This document shows, piece after piece, positions 52,735 to 60,596 of a DNA stretch of 64,000 bases (position 1 is the stretch's first letter; every line of letters begins with the position of its first letter). Source of the stretch: Chryseobacterium indologenes (lineage in GTDB: Bacteria > Bacteroidota > Bacteroidia > Flavobacteriales > Weeksellaceae); assembly GCA_002439165.1 (NCBI GenBank), contig DJTE01000002.1, positions 98,610-162,609 on the forward strand, in the 5' to 3' direction. Under the pieces are notes generated by a model that was given only the letters and a program-made list of their open reading frames with translations, made no database searches and had not been told where the DNA came from. Both the position numbers and the translations under genes were made by a program.

Positions 52735-53343
52735 TTACAAATAGTTCATTTGTACGGTCTGAATAGTCTGCTCCAGTTTTCTGTCTGAAGTAGGGTCTCC
52801 GACAGCGTTGAATTTCCATTCTCCGTTTCTTTTGTAGAACACTCCCATGACCATTGCAACGTGCCCGCCGAAAGAAGCATCGTTAGCAACATCATATTTA
52901 GCGAAAATTTCTTTTACATTGGTTGGAGTTCCTTCGTAAATACGGATAGAAGCAAAAGGGATTGTTGCAAAATCCTGCCCCTGGTAGCTGTTCAGTACCA
53001 TAGCAACATACTCCACGTTAGGTTCCAGCTGGCTGAAATCTACCGTGATTACTTCGTTATCCAGTCCGTCATCACCGTTTACGTCTCCTGTAAGGTCGTC
53101 TCCGCTGTGTCTTACAGAACCGTTTCTGGATTTCAGGTTTCCGAAGTAAATTACTTCTGTAACGTTTTTGTTTGAGTCATATAAAATGCAGCTTCCGTCT
53201 AAGTCTACTGCTTCTTTTTTAGTTCCGAATAATCCTTTTTTTTCAATCGCCCCCCAGTTGATCCCTACACACGCCTGGTTAAGCGTTGCGCCGTTCTCTT
53301 TCTTCAGGTTGATTCTCTGACCTTTTTGTAAGTTGATAGCCAT
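52735..53343 (-). CDS. TerD family protein (copy 2)
   Basis: The 202-aa protein is a TerD domain, the calcium/metal-binding beta-sandwich of tellurium resistance systems: INLQKGQRINLKKENG, VDLDGSCILYDSN, HSGDDLTGDVNGDDGLDNEVITVDFSQL and IRIYEGTPTNVKEIFAKYDV. The acidic loops GDDLTGDVNGDD hold the metal ligands. It is slightly longer than copy 1 and carries an extra N-terminal CVGINWG segment. It follows the unknown 307-aa gene and precedes TerC. The family acts in the cytoplasm or at the membrane inner face in stress response. Confidence 0.92.
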   Translation of the reverse strand: MAINLQKGQRINLKKENGATLNQACVGINWGAIEKKGLFGTKKEAVDLDGSCILYDSNKNVTEVIYFGNLKSRNGSVRHSGDDLTGDVNGDDGLDNEVITVDFSQLEPNVEYVAMVLNSYQGQDFATIPFASIRIYEGTPTNVKEIFAKYDVANDASFGGHVAMVMGVFYKRNGEWKFNAVGDPTSDRKLEQTIQTVQMNYL

Positions 53344-53411
53344 TTTTTTATGTTTGTAATTGTTGTTATTTTCACGAAAAGCAAATGTTTTGTCTGCTTC
53401 TCAAATTTCGT

Positions 53412-54335
53412 TTAATTATTATTCAAGTTCAAATTAAGCATCGCGCGCAGGATATTCGTTTCTTCATCAAAATCGAATATTTTGCTCATAATGTCTATAT
53501 TTTCCAGGTTGCGGAGGTAGTCTTTCAATACGTTTTCCACTTCCGGTGTGAGGGTACGTTTTCTTTCGTTCATAGAGCCTTCCAGCTGTTCGTTCTTATT
53601 TTTCAGCTGGTTGATAATGGAAGTCTGGTTGGATTCATTTTCAGAGATATCCAGTTTATCCGTTTCATGTTCAAAAAGATAGAGCTTTTTATCGTCTATG
53701 CTGAAAATAAAATAATCATCAGACTGAAAGATCTTAAAAAGTTCATACTCATGAATCCCGATAAGATACCCGCAGACAAAGCGGACTTTAAATCCCTGTA
53801 TATTCAGTCTCCCAAGAAGTTTTCTTTCGATGGCAAAATCACGGTATTGATAAGCCGGAAATATGCCCGGTTTCAGCAGTGTTTCGTCTGCCTGGGTCCG
53901 GTAAAATTCCTGTGCATATTTTTTATGAAAATACATCACATTATCCCAGTTGGCCGTAAAAGAATCTTCTGTGAGGTCTTTATACACTGTTTTCAGATGC
54001 TGGGAAAATATACCGCTGTACATTTTCCTGTCGGTCTCAAAACTGTCTGCTTTTTTTTCCTCAAAACCTGCAATATATTTGCTGTTGACACCAATTTCGT
54101 TAATGACAGCCAGCATTTCGTTTTCCTTCTGCCGTTTGATCTTCGTGAGAAGTTCAATCAGGCTGTCGGTATACTGAAGGTGGAAAAGTTCCAGCTTGTT
54201 AAAGTCCAGCGCTTTATTTTCCTGGAACAGATTATGGATAATATCGGTTTTAATGTAAATCGATATGATGTCAATATGTTCAAAAAAATTAGCAAGAAGT
54301 TTAAGCTTGGTTAATCTTCTTCTGCTCTGAGACAT
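53412..54335 (-). CDS. Unrecognised Ter-cluster protein, 307 aa
   Basis: The preferred start is ATG 54335 (MSQSRRRLTKLKLLAN); a GTG 24 nt upstream is possible. The protein is mostly alpha-helical and charged, with no signal peptide or membrane segment. A central alpha/beta part (about 140-230) contains RKLLGRLNIQGFKVRFVCGYLIG and FIFSIDDKKLYLFEH. The end (about 235-300) is a coiled coil (SIINQLKNKNEQLEGSMNERK). I do not know the family. Its place between TelA and TerD-2 in a tight one-strand cluster says it works with them, perhaps as a scaffold. Confidence 0.75.
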   Translation of the reverse strand: MSQSRRRLTKLKLLANFFEHIDIISIYIKTDIIHNLFQENKALDFNKLELFHLQYTDSLIELLTKIKRQKENEMLAVINEIGVNSKYIAGFEEKKADSFETDRKMYSGIFSQHLKTVYKDLTEDSFTANWDNVMYFHKKYAQEFYRTQADETLLKPGIFPAYQYRDFAIERKLLGRLNIQGFKVRFVCGYLIGIHEYELFKIFQSDDYFIFSIDDKKLYLFEHETDKLDISENESNQTSIINQLKNKNEQLEGSMNERKRTLTPEVENVLKDYLRNLENIDIMSKIFDFDEETNILRAMLNLNLNNN

Positions 54336-54376
54336 TATGGTTGCTGCATCATCCCCCACCGTAGTATCCTGTTATT

Positions 54377-55546
54377 TTAACCTCTTACGTTTGCTTTTAA
54401 TTCGTGTTCCAGTGTCTGAAGATCCTGATCCAGTTTTCTTCTGCTTTCTGCTCCCTGCTTCTGGATCTGTTTTACTTCATTCAGCGTATTGATAAGCATT
54501 GAAGTTGTTTCTCTCAATGTTTCCACAGATACAATAGTCTGCTCATTTGCTCTGGCCACATTCACTGAATTCTGACCAAGACGCTCGGCGTTCTTTCTTA
54601 AGATTTCTTCTGTTGTAGAAGATACTTTCTGCTGGATTTCGATATTCTGCTGCTGTCTGTACATGGCTACTGCCAGTGAAAGCTGGTTTTTCCATACCGG
54701 AAGTGTTGTCGTAAGGATCGTCTGTGCTTTTTCCGCAATGGAAACGTTGTTGTTCTGCACCAGTCTGATCTGCGGAAGCGACTGCATCATGATCACACGT
54801 ACCACTTTAAGATCCGCCATTCTGCGGTCCAGTCTTGCAATGAAATCTCTTTTATCCGCGATCTGATAATCCTGATAGTTCTGCGGAGCAGCTTCCATCT
54901 GGGCCAGTTCTGCTGCAGCTCGTTCCATTCTCAGGCTTCCTGCAATCACAAGATCTTCAATCTGCTTGATAGAGTTTACATTACTTTCAAAGATGGTCTG
55001 AAGAACAGCATTGTCTTTCGTGGAAGTAATGATCCCTGCGTTTACCTTGTAAGAGATCTGCTCGATATTGTTGATGATCTTATCGTATTTGGTAAACAGG
55101 TTTTCTACCTGTGTAATAACCTTTTTCATGAACGGCAGTTTGCTTAAAAAGCTTTTTACTTTATTGCTGTTCAGTTCATCTACGTCTACATAATTAAGTT
55201 CCACCAAAAGGTCGTTGATCAGTACGCCCACTTCTCCCGAGTTGGATCTTCTTACGTTTCCTAAAAAGCTGTCACTCTGATTGGAGAGCGTTTTCTGAAG
55301 TTCGGCTCCGTAATTTACGATAGACCCCGGATTGGTTTCATCGATTGAATTGGCGAGAACTTCATATTTCTGACGGTCATCTGACTGCATCTGCGCCAGG
55401 TTCACATTCCCTTCCCTGTCTACAAGAACCGGAGGTGCTGCATTAGGGGCAGGCTGAGCCGGCGGCGTCATTGGAGCCGGTTCAAATGTTTTAAGAGGCT
55501 CAATAGATCCGTACGGATCTGTTGGCTGATTTCCCTGATTGTCCAT
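54377..55546 (-). CDS. Toxic anion resistance protein, TelA/KlaA family
   Basis: The 389-aa protein matches TelA-type proteins. A Pro/Ala-rich N-terminus (PAPMTPPAQPAPNAAPP) is followed by the long helical body: LPFMKKVITQVENLFTKYDKI, LRMERAAAELAQMEAAPQNYQDY, RMADLKVVRVIMMQSLPQIRLVQNNN and LPVWKNQLSLAVAMYRQQQ. The family accompanies TerD proteins in tellurite and stress operons. The molecular role is unclear, but it is linked to metal stress and cell-envelope damage. The gene starts 2 nt after TerD copy 1. Confidence 0.92.
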   Translation of the reverse strand: MDNQGNQPTDPYGSIEPLKTFEPAPMTPPAQPAPNAAPPVLVDREGNVNLAQMQSDDRQKYEVLANSIDETNPGSIVNYGAELQKTLSNQSDSFLGNVRRSNSGEVGVLINDLLVELNYVDVDELNSNKVKSFLSKLPFMKKVITQVENLFTKYDKIINNIEQISYKVNAGIITSTKDNAVLQTIFESNVNSIKQIEDLVIAGSLRMERAAAELAQMEAAPQNYQDYQIADKRDFIARLDRRMADLKVVRVIMMQSLPQIRLVQNNNVSIAEKAQTILTTTLPVWKNQLSLAVAMYRQQQNIEIQQKVSSTTEEILRKNAERLGQNSVNVARANEQTIVSVETLRETTSMLINTLNEVKQIQKQGAESRRKLDQDLQTLEHELKANVRG

Positions 55547-55548
55547 AA

Positions 55549-56106
55549 TTACTTCTGATAAATTGATACAAACTTGTCAAGGCCGTCACGCTGTCCTGCG
55601 CCTACCGCCTCAAATTTCCATTCTCCGTTTCTGTTGTAGATTCTTCCGAATTCTACTGCCGTTTCGATTGAGAAATCTTCGTCTAATTCATATTTTAAGA
55701 TCTCCTCATTCGTATCTGTATTGAAAATTCTGATGAAAGAATTTCTTACCTGTCCAAAGTTCTGTTTTCTGGATTCTGCTTCGTGGATTGTTACCACAAC
55801 CGTAATTTCCTTGATCGCGGAATCAATTTTTGTAAGATCAATTTTGATCTGTTCATCATCTCCTGTTCCTTCTCCTGTAAGGTTATCTCCTGTGTGAACC
55901 ACCGCCTTATCCGGAGACTCAAGGTTGTTATAGAAAATAAAGTGGTTGTCTGAAACCAGCTTTTTGTCTTCACCCAGCAGGAATAAAGATGCATCAAGGT
56001 CGAATGCCGTACCGGTAGAAGTATTATTGATATCCCATCCTAAACCTACCGTGAATTTAGGTGCATTAATGTTTTCTCTTTGTCCTTTTTGTAAGTTAAT
56101 AGCCAT
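55549..56106 (-). CDS. TerD family protein (copy 1)
   Basis: The 185-aa TerD domain protein has INLQKGQRENINAPKFTVGLGWDIN, then FDLDASLFLLGED, HTGDNLTGEGTGDDEQIKIDLTKI and IRIFNTDTNEEILKYELDED. Both acidic loops (DLDASLF and GDNLTGEGTGDD) are intact, so it should bind calcium or another divalent metal. It overlaps the end of the phosphoribosyltransferase gene by 11 nt, so the two are translated together. It is shorter than TerD copy 2. Confidence 0.93.
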   Translation of the reverse strand: MAINLQKGQRENINAPKFTVGLGWDINNTSTGTAFDLDASLFLLGEDKKLVSDNHFIFYNNLESPDKAVVHTGDNLTGEGTGDDEQIKIDLTKIDSAIKEITVVVTIHEAESRKQNFGQVRNSFIRIFNTDTNEEILKYELDEDFSIETAVEFGRIYNRNGEWKFEAVGAGQRDGLDKFVSIYQK

Positions 56107-56920
56107 AGTGTAATTCCGTTTGTGTTAAAAAATTGATGTTATTTTCGTATTCTTTTATTAAATGATAATTATTGCTGATCGCCAGTTCCAGAAGAAGATC
56201 CATCTGCTCCTTCTTTACTTTAGACGTAAGATAGTCAAAATTACTTGAATCCAGGCCTAAAATATATTTTACAATCCTGGTATTGAACTGAAAATCCGGT
56301 TTCAGCATTACTTCTGCAATATGTTCTACGTTTTTCACTGCATAATAATTGAAAAAGTTTTCAATTTTCGGGTCAATATCAAAGTTCATCAGTTCTGCAT
56401 AATACAGAAACATAAAATCTGCTTCTACCTTATATTCGTCCAGAATTTTGTGTACCGTGTATTCGTGGCTTCCCGTAATTTTTATATCGTCTATAAAAAT
56501 ACAAAGTTTTCCTCTTAAAAAATCTTTATCGATGTAATAAGTATCGTTTGCGATGAGATTTTTACGGTCTTCAAAGTTTAGATTTCCATAATCTGTGATA
56601 TAGGTATGATTTCTGTTGATCTTAGACAGGATGCTGGATCTCTTCCCTTTCTGAAAAAGAAAATAATCCAGATACTTTTTAAAATAAAAGCATAAAAAAT
56701 TAGATGCCGTAGGAATCGCCATATACGGGCTGGGAAGCACGACAATTTCTTTACCGGTATCTAAAAGGTATTCATATCCGGCAATAAAGCCCTCGAATAA
56801 TTCTTTAGCAAATTTTTCAGCATACGACTTATCGCCATATTTGAAATAGCTGTATTCTGCGGGCGAAAAAGTGAATTCATCCGCCGAATGAATGTGGTGT
56901 AAGCTGTATCTCTTGTTCAT
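56096..56920 (-). CDS. Ter-linked phosphoribosyltransferase
   Basis: The 274-aa soluble protein has one phosphoribosyltransferase motif near its middle: LCIFIDDIKITGSHEYTVHKIL, where Asp144, Asp145, Thr149, Gly150 and Ser151 are the PRPP-binding loop. The N-terminal part contains IVVLPSPYMAIPTASNF, a likely pyrophosphate loop. The C-terminal 100 residues are helical and unfamiliar. It sits 6 nt below the HAD gene and overlaps TerD. In published Ter clusters such enzymes are linked with HAD phosphatases and are thought to make a nucleoside-like metabolite; the base they use is unknown. Confidence 0.82.
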   Translation of the reverse strand: MNKRYSLHHIHSADEFTFSPAEYSYFKYGDKSYAEKFAKELFEGFIAGYEYLLDTGKEIVVLPSPYMAIPTASNFLCFYFKKYLDYFLFQKGKRSSILSKINRNHTYITDYGNLNFEDRKNLIANDTYYIDKDFLRGKLCIFIDDIKITGSHEYTVHKILDEYKVEADFMFLYYAELMNFDIDPKIENFFNYYAVKNVEHIAEVMLKPDFQFNTRIVKYILGLDSSNFDYLTSKVKKEQMDLLLELAISNNYHLIKEYENNINFLTQTELHYGY

Positions 56921-56926
56921 ATTGAT

Positions 56927-57595
56927 TTAGTGTTTAAGCAGGTGTGCACTGAAGCCAAAATCTTTTGCTCCCCGGTAATCGGCCACCGGATTGTCTCCGA
57001 TGTGCAGAATGCGGTGAAGCGGCAGATCCTGATCAGTTATTTTATTCTTTACTTCCTGAAAAATAAGCGGGTTCGGTTTGGAACAGTTCGTTTCATCTGA
57101 ATAAATATGAAAATCTATATACTGATCCAGATTCTCACCTTTCAGAAATTTCCTCATGGTTGTTCCTTTAATAAAACCTGTATTGCTTAAAATATTGATG
57201 GTCTTTCCCTGATTTTTAATTTCATCAAAAAAACTGCGGATATTTTCAAATATCACAACGGGTCTGTATTCCAGAAACAGTTCTTCGCTTTTCAGATAAA
57301 ACCCTTCCAGTTTTTCTCTATCGATCTGTTTTACATCAACATCCATTGAATTCAAAATCAATAAATAAATTTCAAAAGTGTCTATATTCCCACCGGTCAC
57401 CTCATTGATGGTATTACAAAGATCATCATAATATTTTACGGCTTTCGCAACCTCATCAATGGGTTTATCAATGTTAAAATACGAGGAGAACAGCTCAACT
57501 CTTTTTGTTTTAAATTCAGGATGAGATTTGATTAAGGTGAGCCACAGGTCAAAGGAAAAATGACAGTGGTTATGAATGTCGATATCTGTTTTCAA
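56927..57595 (-). CDS. HAD family hydrolase of the Ter cluster
   Basis: The 222-aa protein has the HAD motifs: motif I SFDLWLTLI (nucleophile Asp16, with Trp18 where most phosphatases have the second Asp), motif II INILSNTGF, motif III Lys in CSKPNPLIF, and motif IV HIGDNPVADYRGA. The DxWxT pattern suggests a dehalogenase-like or specialised phosphatase branch. As the first gene of the Ter cluster it is placed to remove a phosphate from the phosphoribosyltransferase product. A perfect -7 box (TATCTTTG, minus strand, 57685-57692) lies 90 nt upstream. Confidence 0.9.
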   Translation of the reverse strand: MKTDIDIHNHCHFSFDLWLTLIKSHPEFKTKRVELFSSYFNIDKPIDEVAKAVKYYDDLCNTINEVTGGNIDTFEIYLLILNSMDVDVKQIDREKLEGFYLKSEELFLEYRPVVIFENIRSFFDEIKNQGKTINILSNTGFIKGTTMRKFLKGENLDQYIDFHIYSDETNCSKPNPLIFQEVKNKITDQDLPLHRILHIGDNPVADYRGAKDFGFSAHLLKH

Positions 57596-57830
57596 TAATT
57601 TTAAGTTAAAAGTTTTTATTTAGCTTCTTGAAAAAGATTTAAAATTTTTTAATCATCAACAAGTGTTTAATTTTCATTTCTTCCCAAAGATAAAATTTTT
57701 ATCATAAATGCATCTATTCAGTTCTCTGTTTTAAGATATTTTATGAATTCTTTATCGATCAGGAAAGTTATAAAAGACTCATTGAGAAATCTGTTTAGCC
57801 CAATTTTTTAAAAAAATGTGCAAAAAATTT
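57596..57830. other. Divergent intergenic region between the Ter cluster and the EF-G leader
   Basis: It holds the -7 box of the Ter operon on the minus strand (57685-57692). Otherwise it is AT-rich with no gene visible. The full stretch without a long gene runs on to 58292 and includes the leader described separately. Confidence 0.5.
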
Positions 57831-57859
57831 TTGACAATTGAAAAAAAATGATAATTTCG
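57831..57859 (+). promoter_or_regulatory. Promoter of the EF-G paralogue leader
   Basis: TTG at 57831-57833, an 18-nt spacer, then TAATTTCG (one change from TAnnTTTG) at 57852-57859. Confidence 0.6.
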
Positions 57860-57879
57860 CAACCGGTTAACAATCAACA

Positions 57880-57966
57880 ATGTCAACAAAAATGATAAAT
57901 ATTATAACTTTAATCAATCCTGTCAGAGCTGTGTACTTTGGCAGCACTGAATATTTATCTGAATAG
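57880..57966 (+). CDS. Possible leader peptide upstream of the EF-G paralogue
   Basis: A 28-codon ORF (MSTKMINIITLINPVRAVYF...) starts about 20 nt after the likely transcription start and ends 31 nt before a strong terminator. Such an arrangement is typical of transcription attenuation by ribosome stalling. The codons are ordinary, and no run of one amino acid is present, so any control would depend on general translation state rather than on one amino acid. It is too short to be a stand-alone protein of known family. Confidence 0.45.
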   Translation: MSTKMINIITLINPVRAVYFGSTEYLSE

Positions 57967-57997
57967 TTTCATAGATCTTTTTTACTAAAAATATGTT

Positions 57998-58027
57998 AAA
58001 AGACCTCTCTGTTCAGACAGGTCTTTT
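57998..58027 (+). terminator. Strong intrinsic terminator between leader and EF-G paralogue
   Basis: Arms AAAAGACCT (57998-58006) and AGGTCTTTT (58019-58027) with a loop of about 12 nt and a T run. It lies 265 nt before the EF-G start, so transcription of that gene must pass it or start later. Confidence 0.8.
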
Positions 58028-58292
58028 TTGCTGCCCAATTTTTCAGACTTTAATCCATCAGAAACTTCTGGTGTACGGTTATACCATGCTCTGAAATACT
58101 CCATACCATTCATTCATCAGTTCCGTTTCTGAAAACATTGTGACAGAATCACAGAACTGGTAAAAATCCTTCAGACCGGAAATTTCCCGGTCCGGGCAAT
58201 GCTATGCGTTTTTTCAGAAAAGGCCTGTTTCGCCGCACATACAGAAAACTGATATTCAGTAACATCATTCAACCCATATAATTTTAAACAAA

Positions 58293-60359
58293 ATGAAATA
58301 TAATACACGAAATATAGGAATCATAGCCCATGTAGATGCAGGAAAAACCACTTTATCGGAAAGACTTCTTTATTATACAGGACTTATTCATAAAATAGGA
58401 AATGTGGATGACGGCAATACCACGATGGATAAGGACATCCAGGAGAAAAACCGGGGAATCACCATTTCATCGGCTGCCGTTTCTACACAATGGAAAAAAG
58501 GAGGAAACGTTTTCAACATTAATATCATCGATACACCCGGCCACATTGATTTTGCCGTGGAAGTGGAACGTTCTCTAAGAGTTCTGGACAGTGTTGTCGC
58601 TGTTTTCTGCGCTTCTTCCGGAGTACAGCCACAGACTGAAAACGTATGGTTCCAGGCTGAAAAACATGGGATTCCGAAGATCTGTTTCATCAATAAAATG
58701 GACAAGACGGGAGCAGATTTCTTTGCTGTTTTAAAGGAAATAGAAACCAAACTCAATGCTGTTGCTATGACGTTACAGATTCCGATTGGTGCTGAAGACC
58801 GGTTTAAAGGCGTGATCGATCTTGTGAAACAGAAAGCTCTTTACTGGACTGACGAAACCGGGGAAACTATTGTGGAAAAAGAAATTCCGGAAAGCTATAT
58901 TCAGGAAGCTGATGAATACAGAGCCAGGCTGCTGGAAACTCTTGCAGAATATGATGAAGCCTTTTTTGAAAGCTTTATGGAATCTGATCAGGAGGTTTCT
59001 GAAGAAATGACCGAAGCTTGTATACAGAGAATATGTATATCGGGAGCTGCTGTTCCTGTTCTGTGCGGTTCCGCATTTAAAAACAAAGGAGTTCAGCCGC
59101 TACTGGATGCGATCGTTGATTATCTTCCTGCACCGGAACAGCTTCCGCCCATTGTGGGGAAAGATCCCTCAACCGGAGAAACCGTTGAAACAGAAAGAAA
59201 CAAAGAGGTATCTTTTTCCGGGCTTGTTTTCAAGGTGGTGATTGATAAACACATGGGAAGACTGGCTATGCTCCGTATTTATTCGGGAACGGTACAGCCT
59301 GGGGATTCTGTGACGAATGTAAGAACAGGCGAAAGTTTCAGGATTTCCAGAATTCTGCGGATGCAGTCGGATAAAACGTTATCGGCTGAGGAAGGAAAAG
59401 CCGGGGATATTGTTGCATTAACAGGGATAAAAGATGCCAAAACCGGAGATTCCCTGTCTGCACCTGAAAGACCTGTCCTTCTGGAAGCCATTACGATTCC
59501 TGCTCCTGTGATAAGGGTTGCCATAGAACCTAAAACGAACAGTGATGAGAAATCTTTCGGGCTGGTTCTGGCTAAAATCCAGGAAGAAGACCCTTCCCTG
59601 GTTGTGGAAAGAGATCCTCAGACGGGAGAAACTCTGTTAAGCGGCCTCGGTGAACTTCATCTTGAGGTAACGCTGGAAAAGATCCGTCTGAATCACGGAA
59701 TTGAAGTGAATCAGGGGAAACCCAAAGTTTCATACCGTGAGATCTTAACGAAAGGGCATACTTTCAGGGAAAAGTTTTCTAAACAGAACGGAGGAAGTGG
59801 GCAGTTTGCGGATATCACGTTTGAGATCGGCCCCAGAGAAAATAATGAAGCCGGTCTGGAATTCGTAAGTCTGATTAAAGGCGGTGCGGTTCCCGGTGAA
59901 TTTATCCCTTCCGTTGAAAAGGGTTTCAGAGAAGCCATGGAAAACGGACCTTTAAAAGGGTATCCACTGGAAAGTATGAGCATCAGACTTCTGGACGGAT
60001 CTTTCCATCCCAATGACTCGGCTGCTCTGGATTTTGAAATTGCCGCAAGGGACGGTTTCAGAAATGCCGCTGTGAAATGTTCTCCTAAACTTATGGAACC
60101 CATCATGCAGGTGGAGATCCAGAGTACTGATGAATATACGGGAGCGATAACAGCGGATATCAACCGCAGAAGAGGAATCATCACTTCCATTGATGAACGT
60201 TCAGGAAGGAAGGTCTTCACCGCGGAAATCCCCCTGGCTTCCACATTCGGATATATTTCTGATCTGAGAACATTATCCAGCGGAAGAGCCTCTATCAGTA
60301 TGAAATTATCACACTATGCTTTAGTGCCGGATTTCATTGCTGAAACATTAATAACCTAA
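58293..60359 (+). CDS. Elongation factor G paralogue
   Basis: The 688-aa protein has all EF-G domains: GTPase with P-loop AHVDAGKTT (12-20), RGITISSAA, DTPGH and NKMD; domain II (SGLVFKVVIDKHMGRLAMLRIYSG); domain III; domain IV (NGGSGQFADITFEIGP); and domain V (PIMQVEIQSTDEYTGAITADINRRRG). It is EF-G rather than a Tet(M)-type ribosomal protection protein in overall layout. It stands alone, not in the rpsL-rpsG-fusA-tuf cluster, so it is very likely a second copy (EF-G2-like) with a special role such as starvation or antibiotic tolerance. A promoter, short ORF and terminator precede it. Confidence 0.9.
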   Translation: MKYNTRNIGIIAHVDAGKTTLSERLLYYTGLIHKIGNVDDGNTTMDKDIQEKNRGITISSAAVSTQWKKGGNVFNINIIDTPGHIDFAVEVERSLRVLDSVVAVFCASSGVQPQTENVWFQAEKHGIPKICFINKMDKTGADFFAVLKEIETKLNAVAMTLQIPIGAEDRFKGVIDLVKQKALYWTDETGETIVEKEIPESYIQEADEYRARLLETLAEYDEAFFESFMESDQEVSEEMTEACIQRICISGAAVPVLCGSAFKNKGVQPLLDAIVDYLPAPEQLPPIVGKDPSTGETVETERNKEVSFSGLVFKVVIDKHMGRLAMLRIYSGTVQPGDSVTNVRTGESFRISRILRMQSDKTLSAEEGKAGDIVALTGIKDAKTGDSLSAPERPVLLEAITIPAPVIRVAIEPKTNSDEKSFGLVLAKIQEEDPSLVVERDPQTGETLLSGLGELHLEVTLEKIRLNHGIEVNQGKPKVSYREILTKGHTFREKFSKQNGGSGQFADITFEIGPRENNEAGLEFVSLIKGGAVPGEFIPSVEKGFREAMENGPLKGYPLESMSIRLLDGSFHPNDSAALDFEIAARDGFRNAAVKCSPKLMEPIMQVEIQSTDEYTGAITADINRRRGIITSIDERSGRKVFTAEIPLASTFGYISDLRTLSSGRASISMKLSHYALVPDFIAETLIT

Positions 60360-60363
60360 ACAA

Positions 60364-60394
60364 CAGGGACTGTAAAATGATTTTACGGTCCCTG
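60364..60394 (+). terminator. Hairpin after the EF-G paralogue
   Basis: Arms CAGGGACTGTAAAA and TTTTACGGTCCCTG are nearly perfect. No T run follows directly, so termination is uncertain. Confidence 0.5.
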
Positions 60395-60596
60395 TCCGGT
60401 TATAGGGACATTTTTTACCGGGTATAAGTTTCGGCTAAAGCCAGATGGAATTTGTTTCTTTTTTACAACAGGCTGAAGCCCATTGCTATTGAATATATTC
60501 TATGAATTATCAAATGATTTCCGAGGTTTAAATGATTTATATTTCCACAGAATACGGAGATAACACAGATTTTTCAATCTTTCAGGTTGAGTTCTC

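Noticed and set aside
58293..60359. Ribosomal protection (Tet(M)/Tet(Q)-type) tetracycline resistance
   Set aside because: Domain layout and motifs (domain IV NGGSGQFADI, switch regions) match EF-G, and the typical Tet N-terminus (MKIINIGVLAHVD...) is absent.
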